Program-made: the position numbers and the translations under genes | The notes under the pieces: model-generated | Told to the model about the DNA's origin: nothing | Databases searched by the model: none | What the model saw: the letters and a program-made list of their open reading frames with translations, nothing else | Source: Armillaria gallica | Taxonomy: Eukaryota > Basidiomycota > Agaricomycetes > Agaricales > Physalacriaceae | NCBI GenBank assembly: GCA_037576215.1 | Contig: JBANDB010000004.1 | Location: forward strand, 7,192,001 to 7,256,000 | Direction: 5' to 3' | Length of the DNA stretch: 64,000 nt | Shown: positions 1-11,186 of the stretch, one piece after another | How the letters are laid out: the number at the start of each line of letters is the position of its first letter | Numbering within the stretch: position 1 is the stretch's first letter

Positions 1-218
1 TCAGAAGGGGAAGAATATCACTAGATCATTATAGATCCGCGAATTTATGAGTGTACAGAGCCTGGAGGCTCATCAACATGACCAGTCAATTGACTATCTG
101 GACACATCATTGGAATCAGTCAATTGACAGGCTTTGATGTATGTATGTGCCTGCTACAGGTGTGGTGGAAACACCAGCAACACAACCAGCTAAACAACTG
201 GCAAGTAGCTCATCATGA

Positions 219-794
219 GTGAAAGCATCAGTTGAAAAATCACCCACCATAGTGACACCCTCCATAATGCCTAGAGCGGGAGGGGCAGGGCAACAGGGCC
301 AAACCCCTGGCTCTGAAAAAGCAGTGCCATGGAGCTCCAGCCTTGCTGGTAGTATAGAGGGAATAGCTACAGCAAAACCTCCTCTGGGAACGGCAAGAAC
401 TGCCTCAGGAGAAGAGTCAAAATCTCCTTCATGGCAGGAGGCTCTTTGTCAGCCCATGAACTCAAAAGGCACTGTGCACAAGACCCCTACTGACAGGAAC
501 AAGGGTGCCAGAATAGAGGGCAGCAGGCACCCAAACGTAACCATGGTGGAGATTCCAGATGAGAAAGATGACACTAGCTTCCAAAAATGGGAAGGCACTA
601 ACCAGTTCTTCCCTGTAGCTCCCGAGGTGACCCAGCCAACAGTAGCCAAGTCTCCCGACTTCGGTGCGAAGGCTGAGAAGGTCCCACACCAGTGGTTGAA
701 ACCATTCCAAACCGAATGGACCTGGAGAGCAGTAAAGGAAGAAGACAATAGCAGAGCAAAGGTGATACTCAACAACTGGATACACCGGAAATGA
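219..794 (+). pseudogene. gypsy gag/protease linker region, remnant
   Basis: An open stretch of 191 codons follows the zinc-knuckle remnant (CYRCGG, near 152-169). It is polar and rich in Pro, Ser, Lys and Glu, like the linker between nucleocapsid and protease in fungal gypsy elements. It opens on GTG rather than ATG, so it is a fragment of a longer reading frame. It ends at a TGA (792), and the frame continues past that stop and another TGA (831) into the protease. No enzymatic motif is present. Confidence 0.6.
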
Positions 795-893
795 GCAGAG
801 GAAGTGGTGGACGAAGTACTAGAAGGACTTTGAAAGGCAGAAAGAGAAAAAGCACTGGAGTGGCTGGATGAACTTTGGCGATCACGGCAGTAC

Positions 894-1290
894 ATGCGGA
901 AACAGAGTAGCGGGGGAAAGGACTTGTGCACCAAGGTGCAATTACAAGTACTGGCAAGCCACTTCCAAGTCACAGGACACATGCTGGTAGACTCGGGATG
1001 CATGGGAAGCACCATCAATAAGGCATTCATTGAAAAACATTGTCTACTCACTCGAGCAGTGGCTGCACCCATCCCCGTGTACAATGCAGACGGGACCCAC
1101 AACGCTGGAGGGTCAATCACTGACTACGTAGAGCTTTGAATGACTATCGGAGATCACACTGAATGCATTGACCTAGCGGTCATGGACCTAGGAACCCAGG
1201 ACATTTTCTTCAGGCACAATTGGCTGGCGTGACATAACCCAATGATCAACTGGAAAACAGGGAAATTCATTTTTGCCAGATGCCATTGTC
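894..1290 (+). pseudogene. gypsy aspartic protease (retropepsin-like), remnant
   Basis: The active-site triad D-S-G sits in the run LVDSGCMGSTIN (about 981-1016), followed by the flap-like segment VYNADGT and, after a TGA at 1137, the IFFRHNWL element typical of the C-terminal half of gypsy proteases (usual form G-H-x-W-L). A second TGA lies at 1230. In an intact element this domain cleaves Gag-Pol. Here the frame is interrupted at least twice, so no protease could be made. Confidence 0.8.
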
Positions 1291-1442
1291 AGAAGATGAC
1301 ATTCATTCTACCCGACGCAGACCTGACTGACAGGTGGGACAAAGAGTTGGAGGAGGGAGAAACCATTTTGGCTGTCGAATTCGACACAGCCATCTGAATC
1401 AGGGCACAGCACCATGCCAATGAGCTTGCAGCCCAAGCCAAC

Positions 1443-2950
1443 GTGGAGAAGGCAGCCAAAATGTTTGAAGAGATGGTTCTGGAGTGGTGCAGGGACTTTA
1501 AAGACTTGTTCGACAAGGAACAATTCAATGAACTTCCAAAAGAAAAGCCTTGGGACCATGCGATCGAGTTAATCCCAAATGTGAATGCCAACCTTGATTG
1601 CAAAGTCTACCCCCTCAACCAAGTGGAACAAGAGGAGCTCAACAAGTTCTTGGACAAGAACCTTGCCAGTGGATGAATTCGACTATCCAAATCTCCCATG
1701 GCTTCGCCATTCTTCTTTGTCAAGAAAAAGGACAGAAAATTGCGCCCTGTACAGGACTACCAGAAGCTCAACGAGATGACAATCAAAAACTGGTATCCAT
1801 TGCTGCTAATCTCCGAGCTGATGGACAAATTAAGAGGCGCAAAATATTTCTTGAAATTGGACATCCACTGGGGATATAACAACATACACATCAAAAGTGG
1901 TGATGAGTGAAAGGTGGCCTTCTGAACCAACCATGGCCTGTTCGAGCCAACAGTGATGTTTTTCAGCCTTACCAACACCCCCACCACCTTCCAATGGATG
2001 ATGAATGACATCTTCAAGGACCTCATCGCAGAGGGGTCAGTAACGATCTATCTGGATGATATCCCAATCATGTCCAAGACAAAGGAGGAACATCAATGGC
2101 TCATCAGGTGCATACTAGAGATCCTCAGGAAGAACAAGTTGTTCTTGAAGGCTGAGAAGTGCGAGTTTGAGGTCCTCGAGACGGAGTACCTCAGAGTAAT
2201 CATCAGTGAAGGAAGCGTCCAGATGGATCCTGTCAAGATAAAAGGAATCATGGACTGGCCAGTACCAAGCAGAAAACAGGAACTACAATCGTTCCTGGGG
2301 TTCACCAATTTCTACCAACGATTCATCAAAAACTACAGCAAAATCATCAAACCCATGATGCAGCTTACAGGTTTAGCACCATGGCAGTGGGGGGCAGCAC
2401 AACAGAATGCCTTCGAACAGTTGAAGAAACAATTGGCAGAAGACGTAGTCCTCGCAATACCAACCAATCATGGGAAATATCACATAGAGACAGATGCCAG
2501 TGAAGGAGCAATATGAGCAGTGTTATTGCAGGAGCAAGAGGGGAAATGGAGACCAGTGGCATTCCTGTCGAAATCCCTCACCATGACAGAACGAAACTAC
2601 AAGATCTACAACAAGGAGCTCCTAGCAATCATGCTGGCACTTGATGAGTGGTGCCATTATTTAATGGGAGCCACTGAGATCTTTGAGATCTGGATGGATC
2701 ACCAGAATCTCCAATACTTCCATAAACCACAAAAGCTGAACAGAAGGCAGGCACATTGGGTGATGGAGCTTGCAGAATACCATTTCACTCTTCACCACAA
2801 GGTGGGCACAGCCAACAAAAAGGCAGACCTCCTTAGTCGGCGATCAGACCATGACCAAGGAAAAGACGACAATGACTCAGTCATTGTCCTAAAACCCCAA
2901 CACTTCAGATCCGTGATCTTGCCCACAGTAGAAGAAGTGCATGAATGAAT
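1443..2950 (+). pseudogene. gypsy reverse transcriptase and RNase H, remnant
   Basis: RT motifs appear in order: [21 protein letters not shown] (near 1710-1770), [13 protein letters not shown] (first catalytic Asp), and YLDDIPIMSK (about 2049-2080) with the paired catalytic Asp residues. The thumb segment SFLGFTNFYQRFI follows. RNase H shows Asp in ETDASEGAI, Glu in KELLAIMLALDEW and Asp in DHQNLQYF. TGA stops interrupt at 1674, 1908, 1923, 2514 and 2946. Four of these stand where related elements usually have Arg or Trp (Arg at 1674, 1923 and 2946; Trp at 1908), as expected from CGA-to-TGA and TGG-to-TGA changes. Confidence 0.92.
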
Positions 2951-3028
2951 CAAGAGTGCGACCTGAAACCATAGGATGTGGCTGGCAATGAACACCAACA
3001 ACACTAAACCAATCACTAACTCTACACT

Positions 3029-4241
3029 TATCACCAATGTATTGAATTCAGGCGTTTTGAGTACGATAGAAGCACTCTGCAGACTTCAATAATCAAGGAA
3101 AGTTGTTTAAAGACATTTTATTTCATTACTAGTGAGCTATACAAGTGTACTACTTGCACTAGCGGGGTTGGTAAGACACAATTGGATGAATAGTGACTCG
3201 ACTTGAGCTACTGCGCTTGCTCTGACTGGGACTGCTTTGAACTAGTGGCTCTCTTGGCCCTATAATGTCTTACAAGTGAATAAACACTTGACTAGTCGCT
3301 TTCTAGGCAGACTAGTGGCGCTCTTGGCCTAAGAATAATACTTTAAACTTCGAGAACTTGCTTGAACTAACTTTGAAACACTCTTGGCCTTTGCAGGACA
3401 CAAAAGATTGCTCTAAGACACTTCTATTCACTCAATGCTATGGGTAACTTAGCGACTAGTAGCCGCTTCATCAAGGTTAAGCACAAAAGCCTTTAATTGG
3501 AGCACTAGATACTGACTAGTAGGTCACAATTGCAGGGATGGCTTGCCTGAGCCACGCATGCACCTATTCTACTACTTATATACTGACAATCAAGGTACAA
3601 TCTAGATATAAATAACTGACTAGAAGAGTATTATTGATAAGGATTTCTTGGCTAGTCATGAATAATGGTGAATAATCATGCAATAGTTGGTCTAGAAATG
3701 GTTGCCTGCTGACTAGTGAGCCTAGGAGCTCCGCTAGCAGTTGTATTCCATGCCCTGGGCCCAGCGACGCTCCACTAGTGTCGAGGATAAATGACTAGCC
3801 AGGCAAGCATGCCTGTAACAGCTGTCAATCATGATCGAAGGCGCAGCCTGGCTATACTAGTACCGATCACAATGGATCTGTATCGCACTAGTCGGATCTG
3901 CTGCAAGGTTAATCCGTTGCTAATTCATTTCTAAATCCTGTTTCGAGATTGCTGTGTGACTAGTTAACCTGACTTAGGCATTTATGCCCAGATCGGCTTG
4001 CTAGTGACCAAACTTCATGAGATTTGTGTCCTCTGCTTCTTGTTTGGTGCGCTAGTCACGTTACTTGTCCACTAGTGGCCATATTCACTTAGCCCTGTTA
4101 GCATTCAAGTCACTAGTATGGCTGGCTGGTAGATTTAACCCACTAGTGGTATCGCATCTAAGTCCTGGCTCTACTAGTCGCATACTAGTCTAACTATCAG
4201 CTCGAAGCCTCAGCTATAATCCTCTAAGTATCACTAATGTA
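3029..4241. mobile_element. ~1.2 kb insertion dense in ACTAGT, inside gypsy pol
   Basis: Gypsy coding homology stops around 2990-3030 and resumes near 4275 (YYDERIYVP). The intervening segment has no long ORF and holds at least 15 copies of the palindrome ACTAGT plus many CTAGT/ACTAG half-forms. An imperfect 13-bp repeat flanks it (TATCACCAATGTA at 3029, TATCACTAATGTA at 4229) and may be the target duplication or an internal repeat. On the minus strand an AATAAA lies near the 3' end. It may be a solo LTR in reverse orientation or a non-autonomous element; its exact ends are unresolved. Confidence 0.55.
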
Positions 4242-4339
4242 AGATAGATATGCAATAGTATTATTATAAAATTGCCAAATCTAGGTGTGAACATGTAGAC
4301 GGTGTATCATTGTCTATTATGATGAAAGAATCTATGTTC

Positions 4340-4935
4340 CTCTTGGCAATGCTCTTCAAGGAGAAATCATAGCACATAGCCATGATCATATCACTACAGG
4401 ACACCCAGGGATTGAGAAGACGAAGGAGTTAGTCTTGCAAGACTACTGGTGGCCAAAGATGGGGAGAGATGTGGAGAAGTACGTCCGAGAATGTGAAGTA
4501 TGTCAACAAACCAAGTCAAGCATGCAGGCCAAGTGAGCCCCTCTTCACCCAAACGAGATACTGAGTCGACCATGGACTCACATCTCTGTCAACATGATAA
4601 TGGGCTTACCTGACAGCAAAGGATATGATGCCATCCTAGTCATCGTCGACCGATTCTCCAAAGAAATTATTCCAGTAGCCTGCACCAAGGAGTTATCATC
4701 AGAAGGATGGGCAAAGATCCTATGCAATGAAGTATATGCGAAACACAGCATGCCTCAAGTGGCCATCTCAGACAGGGGACCCCAATTCGTCTTGAAGTTC
4801 ATGGGTGATCTATATCGGCTACTCCAAATCAAAAGGAACACCTCGATGGCATTCCACCCCCAAACAGATGGGCAGATGGAACGAGTCAACCAGGAGATCA
4901 AAAAATATCTCCGAATCTTCATCAATTATCAGTAA
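4340..4935 (+). pseudogene. gypsy integrase zinc-binding and catalytic core, remnant
   Basis: The HHCC zinc-binding part is visible: His in HSHDHITTGHPG (about 4375-4405) and CEVCQQTK (about 4493-4515). After a TGA at 4534 the catalytic core shows the D,D-35-E triad: Asp in VIVDRFSKE, Asp in ISDRGPQF and Glu in QTDGQMERVNQE. The frame ends at TAA 4933 inside a segment (NYQ, stop, TNWAEWL) that is normally continuous. An intact integrase would insert the cDNA. This copy is cut from RNase H by the insertion and carries two stops. Confidence 0.9.
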
Positions 4936-5665
4936 ACCAATTGGGCAGAGTGGCTAGCGCTAGCCACCTTTCAACACAACAACCAAGTACACTCTGCCAC
5001 TGGGAAAAGTCCCTTCTTTGTCAACTATGGAAGGAATTCCAATGTAGCTCCCAACCCGGGACAGCAATCACCATTTATTAACCCAGCAGCTGAGGACTTT
5101 GCAGTCACAATGCAGAAGATTCACGAAGAGACCAAATGTTCCTTGGAGAAGGCGGCAGAGCAGATGAAACAACAATATGACAAGAAGAAGAGAATAGCTG
5201 TCGAGTATCAGCCCAGAGATAGAGTCTGGCTAGACACCTCCAACCTCCATCTTCCTCGACCAAAGAAGAAACTCGATGACAAGCGAACGGGTCCCTTTGA
5301 AATCATCACAAAGAAGGGGGCATCAGCATACATGCTCAAACTGCCATCAGCCCGGCGCGTCCACCCTACTTTCAACGAAGTACTCCTAACCCCATACCAT
5401 GGTCCCAAATTCCCAAACCAACAACAACAACCACCACCACCTCCACCAGACCTTGTTGATGGACAAGAAGTTTACAAGGTTGAAAAGATTCTGGACAGCT
5501 GAACCCACAAAACATGAGGACAAAAAGGTGAAGGACCTGGGACAGCGATAGACTACTTCATCAAGTGGAAAGGGTATGGACCAGAATCCAACAGTTGGGT
5601 CAAGGAGACCAAGATGGATGCCGATGAGCTTATTGAAGAGTTTGAGGAAGAACAAATCATTACTG
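4936..5665 (+). pseudogene. gypsy integrase C-terminus and chromodomain, remnant
   Basis: After TAA 4933 the frame continues through WLALATFQHNN and an open stretch at 5110-5502 with the GPY/F-like segment KRTGPFEII. TGAs at 5500 and 5515 precede a chromodomain core, YFIKWKGYGPESNSW (about 5550-5600), followed by an acidic tail. Chromodomains in fungal gypsy integrases tether insertion to histone-marked chromatin. A Gln/Pro-rich stretch lies near 5420-5450. Confidence 0.85.
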
Positions 5666-5835
5666 CCTCGCTCTCAAGACTGCCTGCTGGAAGAATACTG
5701 GCTATGGGAGGATGATGATGATATCTGGGATAACAGGTATGAGGGAAAAACACCAGGAATGAGTCAAGGAGACTTCCCAAATGACTGGAGTGGCCCTTAA
5801 TGGCAGTCAGGATGCCTGCCTTAACGAGGGGGTAA

Positions 5836-6180
5836 TGTTACAATTTATTCATTTTTCTTAGCATCTCAGCATCTATCTTATCTTTGGTGCTCACCTTATC
5901 TTGATCTTATCTATAGATGCCCAGACCAGTTACCACAACTATACCAAATGACTTCAGCAATTGTGCTACACTGTGCAATGGTCATATACCTACCTCATTG
6001 TTTTCATTGTTTCACTCATGGTTTGACACTGTAGGACTATTATTAGTAACACAGGACTTTAGTATATAAGTAGGATAGCTCTCGCTGTAGTATCCTCAGC
6101 TTCAAGCTAAGGTTTAATCATACTGAACCTTTTGCAAAGAACACCCATGCCCAGAGTCTAAGACTTAGCCTGATTCCACA
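5836..6180 (+). repeat. 3' LTR of the gypsy element
   Basis: It begins TGTTACAATTTATTC directly after the polypurine tract and probably ends at CA near 6180. A TATA-like TATATAAG lies at about 6061. The right border is inferred from the terminal CA only, because the 5' LTR lies outside the window and cannot be compared. Confidence 0.65.
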
Positions 6181-7000
6181 CTAGTCGAACAGAAAAGGGA
6201 TTCCTCTGGTGATTGTCCGAACGCGAGACAGGCAGTTGTCTATCCTTGTTTGGAAATGCGAAAGTTGGGTCTAACAGCATCAAGATATTCAATGTTGTAG
6301 CTGATATGAACTGGCCTTTGGCGTTCCGAGGTCTAGCCAGTGTGAGCTGAGAAAAAGTGCTGCAGAGGTCCTCCACTTTATAGAGATAGAGATAGATAGT
6401 AGGAGCATCATCAAATCCCACTCTCGTCACCACATGGAACCCCTTGCAGAGTCTGAGAGATGGTATGGATGGATGATGAAAAGCCTAGCTACGAAAATGA
6501 AACAAACTACGTCTACCTGCCCTAAACAGTCACGTGCACCGGTCTGAACCCGCCTTCGTCTGCCCTTGCCTACGCTCCCAGTGTTAGAATGCATTATGCA
6601 GATGGGGCGTAAAATAAATGCGAAGCAATATTTCTGCTGTGGAAGAGTACACGCAGCCCCCTATTTTCTTATTTAATCCTTTCAAGCAAATTAATAAAAG
6701 TTAGCATGTGGTTTTTTCTGGTTTTTTCCTTTCTCACTCCTTCAAAAGGGATTCGAACCCCACCAGTAGTAGACGCAATCTACCCGGTATACCATAAAGG
6801 ACATTTATCTTGTCGACAGATACCCTATCCTTCGTCATCACGAAGCTAAATACTGCTTGCCGGATTTCATTTCTTATACACACGACCCTCGTATGGAAAG
6901 TGGACGACTATCTCTGTAAACCAAAAATCAAAATCAAGGGTAGACGACTGGCGGGCCTTCATAATGAATTACTTAGCTGCAAAAAAAGAAGACTGGCTTA
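6181..7000. other. No gene recognised
   Basis: A 91-codon minus-strand frame (6158-6433) overlaps the LTR end and shows no motif I know. T- and A-rich sequence with a tRNA-like relic follows. I see no supported gene here. Confidence 0.4.
6746..6806 (-). repeat. tRNA-like relic (box A/box B)
   Basis: Read on the minus strand, the segment has a T-arm/box B (GGGGTTCGAATCCC) preceded at tRNA-like spacing by a box-A-like TGGTATACCGGG. There is no paired acceptor stem, so this is a relic or a SINE head rather than a tRNA gene. Confidence 0.45.
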
Positions 7001-7450
7001 CTGTACTATTTCAACCGTAAGTTCAGCCACTGTTAGGCATTAGGACAGTAGTTCATTAGGCTGTCAGTTCAGACACCGACGTTAGGCATTAGCACTTACC
7101 AGTTCAGTTCAGTTTAGCCGGCACAGCCCGAGCATTGAGCGAGCTGCATTTCTCGATCCTTTACCTTGGTCATAGGAAAAAGAAGTTATTTAAATGTTTT
7201 GAGGATACTGACATGACGCTGAGTTTTCGGAGCAGGAAGATTGCTTAAGAAGGAGTCGGCTTTACACACACTATTGTAGTTATGCCAAAGTTATGCAGAA
7301 AAAATCAGATTTAAGAGGCAAATTTTTGCCCTATTTGATTTGTACGGATGTCAGTTCAGACCCCTCTGTTAGGCGTTAGGACATATGAAATAAGTTCAGT
7401 TCAGAGTCCACTGTTAGGCGTTAGGTGAACTTACGGTTGAAATAGTACAG
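7001..7450. mobile_element. Tc1/mariner (pogo-type) MITE, 450 bp
   Basis: The ends are perfect inverted repeats of about 25 bp beginning CTGTACTATTTCAACC and ending with the complement, flanked by TA on both sides (6999-7000 and 7451-7452). TA duplication and CTGT/ACAG ends are typical of Tc1/mariner-like elements. Inside, GTTAGGCRTTAGG and GTTCAG words recur near both ends. No transposase is encoded. Its ends resemble those of the MITE at 54113-54357. Confidence 0.85.
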
Positions 7451-7466
7451 TATATCTTAATGTCCG

Positions 7467-7535
7467 CATGGGATTTGAATCCTGGTAGTAGCTGTACGAA
7501 CATCCCCCGTACTCGACGAAGAGGTTATTGAGTAA
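7467..7535 (-). repeat. tRNA-like relic
   Basis: On the minus strand, CAGGATTCAAATCCC (box B/T-arm) follows a possible box A at tRNA-like distance. The acceptor ends do not pair. Confidence 0.35.
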
Positions 7536-7988
7536 CATAACAGCTCTCCGAACCCCGAACCAAGGCAACAAAGTCGGAGCTAATACGTTCGAGTACATCT
7601 CGCTGAGGCAGCAACTTGAGTATGTTGCAAATACAACGGCTCGCTTGCCGGTAGGGCAACATCGGGATGAGTTTGCGATGCTTGCGAATAAGTACGTTTT
7701 ACAATGATCGAAAACAACGATCAAGGAGACCAGAATCTTTGTTGTCATTGTTCTGAGATTGGAACCGAGGTAGGTAGCGAGGACTATGAGCGCAAGGTAA
7801 AACTGTAATATTTACAGGCCAAATTTCGAGGAAAACTCAGTAGACGCTGGTGCACTTAGCATCTTTACGAGCGTAACCATCTTATTGACACACAAGTAAT
7901 GCAAGAAACATACACAGCACGCAAGGATGAAGGATTGATGAAAGAAAAACTCTGAGGTCTTGGATTTTAGGCCCAACTTAAGCCTTCC

Positions 7989-8050
7989 AGCGGGATTCGA
8001 ACCTAATAGTAGGCGTTCAACATATTGCGTCACAGAGGCGGATACTAGTA
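7989..8050 (-). repeat. tRNA-like relic downstream of F-box copy 1
   Basis: Minus-strand GGTTCGAATCCCGC with an upstream box-A-like run. A near-identical relic lies at 18441, in the equivalent place downstream of F-box copy 2, so the two duplicated together. Confidence 0.5.
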
Positions 8051-8116
8051 CTTGCCGGTCTATCCTCACTCGTAATAGCGCAGATGTCTTAAATAAGCAA
8101 GGCACATATATTCCAA

Positions 8117-9415
8117 CTACAGCTGAACAATCGTGATTTTCCCAAACCCCGACCCAACGGAAAACCTCCCAAGGTCTTCATCGCAGTTGAAGGCGGTCCA
8201 GTCATTGAGCATGTTCATGCAGACCTCGCGGATGCGTACTTTGGTAGGATTAAGCGGACCAGGGAAGAAAGCTGCGATGAGTGCCTCACAGCCATCGTGC
8301 TCCTCCCAGTGTGAGACCGTGGTGGGGTCGCGCGGGCGGATCCATACAGCATTGGCCCGCTTGCTGAGGATAACGTCGGTGCATCGAAGAGGTCCGCATC
8401 GGGAGGACAGTTCGTTGGTAAGAGTTTGGGGGAAAGGAGGAGAGAGAGTAGAGCTCGAGCGAGTTTAGCTTTGACGCCCGGGGGTTGTCACTCTGGGAGC
8501 GGATAAGGATGGAGTTCGGTGTTACGCTGGCGCCATCAACCCGGCCAAAGGAGTGTGTGGCGATGCGGGAGAACGTGAAGTCGTAAAGTGTGGTGGAGCG
8601 GGCGCGGATTATGAGGATGGTGGTCGGGGTGAACACGACTTGGAGGCAATGACTATGCGGGTGTTGCTGACATCGTTGAGGTCGGTGCGCTCTTCCGTCC
8701 TCCAGTTGTAGATGAGCGTGTTGGAGGCGTCGTCGTCAAGTGCTATGATGTCACTAGTGAAGCGGACTGCACGGAGGTCGGTATCGAAGGAATGGATTTC
8801 ATGCAGGAACTCGTTGTTATTCAGATGGAGAAGCACGACTCTCTGCGATCTATGTACGTCAGAGATCGTTCCTGAAAGTGAGGAGGACTCACAGGGATAC
8901 CGCCACGCCTGCTTCAGACTCGGGGTCTGCATTCAGCTTCACTCCAGTGAACATCGCGTCTTTCACCGACCACTCTGAGCACTTGTGCCCATGCGTGAAA
9001 CCCATATTGTCAGCACCGACCAGATTCCCTTGGATGCGGTTAGCCGCTCTTTGCGTTGTCGTCCTGGTATGAATTTGATTTCGTCAACGGACAACCCGAT
9101 AAAAGTCGTCTCGCTCTTCGGTATCAGAGGAGAGTCTGAAAGCCAACGTATTGCTAATCAGTAGGCGTGATGCGTGCAATGCTCGAGATCTGTATCGTCG
9201 AAGGAGAAGGGATATTCATGTAGAATGATGTTGAGCTTGAATGCGTTCGTCCAGACGATGCGTAGCCTTGTGAGCGCGTTAAATCGTTTGCATGTCTGTG
9301 ATTTTTAGCAACCAGGATCTCAGGCCTAGGAAATACTCACCTGGTGGAGAAGGAGGATATCAGAAATGGAGAGAAACTCGACGGTACAACACGTTGTCAG
9401 GTAAATCGCAGAGAG
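8117..9415 (-). pseudogene. F-box/WD-like protein gene, copy 1, broken
   Basis: The order matches the copies at 18585-19959 and 54775-56071. An N-terminal F-box core (DLPDNVLYRRVSL, near 9380-9400) is followed by an intron donor. Next comes a WD-like part (FIPGRQ..., GIWSVLTIW), then the C-terminal segment with HEIHSFDTDLRAVRFTSD, ending at the shared stop (8117-8119). F-box proteins are SCF ubiquitin-ligase adaptors. Lesions: the start ATG is lost (CAG in the place of ATG), the F-box is frameshifted, and several stops interrupt the middle. Family assignment rests on the F-box core and copy alignment. Confidence 0.65.
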
Positions 9416-10062
9416 TACTGGACGTCGTGGCCGATTACGCCGGTAATTAAACGGTCACGTCAGGAATTCCCACGCCTTCATGAAGGTTTACGAGTTTTGA
9501 TCTTTTCAGACATGGAACTTCGTCACCGTAAGCTCACTCTAGAAGCTTGAATATCTACATGACAAGTCAACAGTCTAGTCCCTTCTCGTCACTGCTCCAG
9601 GACAAAATTACTTGGAATTCTAGCTTGCTCTCTGGATTCTGCCCTCTGGTGCTCTCTGAACAGAGTTGAGCCAACCGCCACCGCTAGTGTATGACCTTAA
9701 GTAGAAGCACGAATAGTGTCGTACGGTCGTTGACATTTATCATTCCGCTAGATAATGACACTCTCTAGCATTTTGTCATATGTGAACTAGATGTACACGT
9801 TCGATGGCTACACCACTCTCGAAACATGTCTTACGAGGCCAAGGAAAAATGTAAACGAGTGGAGAAAAATATTCTCGTTCCCGCTTTGGACAATGATTTA
9901 AACCACATACACGTACCGTTACACAACTGTTGCGTTTCCTGATTATTCCTCAAACATATATAGATCTCACGACTCCCGACCAAGTGCGAATTTCTCCGAA
10001 CGAAAATACAAAGCAGATCACAGACATTCACGAAAGAAATGTTGAAGCAACCGTAGATGGCA

Positions 10063-10112
10063 TCGGTGGAGACTCGAACCGGGATATCGGAGACTTGCTC
10101 CCCAGAGCGCAT
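10063..10112 (-). repeat. tRNA-like relic
   Basis: Minus-strand CCCGGTTCGAGTCTCC forms a T-arm-like unit. A weaker version is at the equivalent place near 20710-20760. Box A is poor. Confidence 0.3.
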
Positions 10113-10743
10113 GATAGAAGACATCGCCGATAAGGATGGAGACCAGAGTAAGAACGTGTTGACGTGATCGGCTAGAAGGGATCATACGTCTGCCTCGCGA
10201 AGTCTTCCTCACTTCCGCTGCTGAATCTCGGCTGGCGTCATCCGTTGTTACCATACATTCCTCTATCGCCCTGCTTCCTTCTCGAGGTCATAGAATCGAA
10301 ATCAGTCTTTACGCGAGGCTCAACCATTGTTTCCAGGAAGCGTATTGCCATGCAAGTGGGTTATACCCAGGAACGACGCGGACCCTCGCTCTAGGTGAAG
10401 GCTAGAATGCAATAAGATCTCACTATGAAAGCTTAGGCCTTATCTCTTAAATATGATAGTGAATTCCCACCACAACTTTCCATCCATCTCCCAAAGCCTA
10501 CTAATGCTCCTACGTTCAGTGGCGCAGGGTCACTTGTCCCATAGCCAGCCGGTGAGAATACCGTGCACTTTTATCCCATCATTGGATAAATACATTCCGC
10601 CACCGTTCGATTCCTCCTTCAACCAAAAAGCATTTAGGCAGCATTGGTTCGAACTCCGGACACTTACTGTACTGTATCCTCCCTTTCGAGTGTCAACCAC
10701 AAAAAAAAAACTGGCATATTATGAAGGAACACGATACGTCCCT

Positions 10744-10797
10744 AGGGAATTGAACCCCGAATAGGGCGAAGATCTCTTAGCCACTAGACGTTGCCCT
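10744..10797 (-). repeat. tRNA-Glu-like relic
   Basis: On the minus strand GTCTAGTGGCTA resembles a tRNA-Glu D-arm/box A and GGGGTTCAATTCCC a T-arm/box B, but the anticodon region between them is several bases too short and the acceptor stem does not pair. The paralogue at 21396-21450 has the same shortened shape. Confidence 0.5.
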
Positions 10798-11186
10798 TTT
10801 CTCATGCTACCTGTATTTGATTCCACGGATTGCACACTTTTGGTACAGCATTCCGCACTTCTGGTATGTGCGGCAAATCTCCATTTAAACATCATAACTC
10901 TGGAATTACACTCTCGGGAAGGGTGAATCTGCGAACCATCCTGTGGTTCTATGACTTCCTCGGACGGTAGTTAAATACGCACACTATATCCGGGTATCCA
11001 AGCTCAGTTAGCGAATTCCTTGTGTTTGTAGGTCTTTGTGCTAACCGTTCTTTGAATGGTGGGACAGGCAGAATGTACCTTACTACATGGTTTGCTCCTT
11101 CAAACTCTGTTGGTTCCTCGGTACGCCTCATGAGGTAATCTATAAATTCACAGTGAAACCCACCTAGGACCACATTCTCTTCCACC

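Larger units (their letters stand above)
1..6180 (+). mobile_element. Ty3/gypsy LTR retrotransposon with chromodomain, decayed, 5' end outside window
   Basis: The domains run in Ty3/gypsy order: gag zinc-knuckle remnant (C-Y-R-C-G near 152), aspartic protease, reverse transcriptase, RNase H, integrase and chromodomain, then a polypurine tract (GAGGGGGTAA) and a 3' LTR starting TG at 5836. The 5' LTR and most of gag lie before base 1. Reading the pol frame through, I count 14 in-frame stops and 13 of them are TGA. A foreign segment of about 1.2 kb splits RNase H from integrase. The copy cannot encode a polyprotein. Confidence 0.93.
9416..11186. repeat. Duplicated non-coding block (paralogue of 19.9-21.5 kb)
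   Basis: The segment aligns by eye with about 20000-21480: shared runs include GTACGTCTGCCTCGCGAAG (about 10172-10204 and 20850), a GTGCTCTCTGAACAGA run (about 9650 and 20215) and a tRNA-like relic at the far end. No gene is supported. The last ~350 bp (10832-11186) is the conserved upstream region of the hydrolase family, also at 33160-33900 and 47680-48040. Confidence 0.6.

Noticed and set aside
449..1120. 223-codon minus-strand frame
   Set aside because: It lies opposite the gypsy gag/protease region and has no motif; a shadow of the plus-strand frame.
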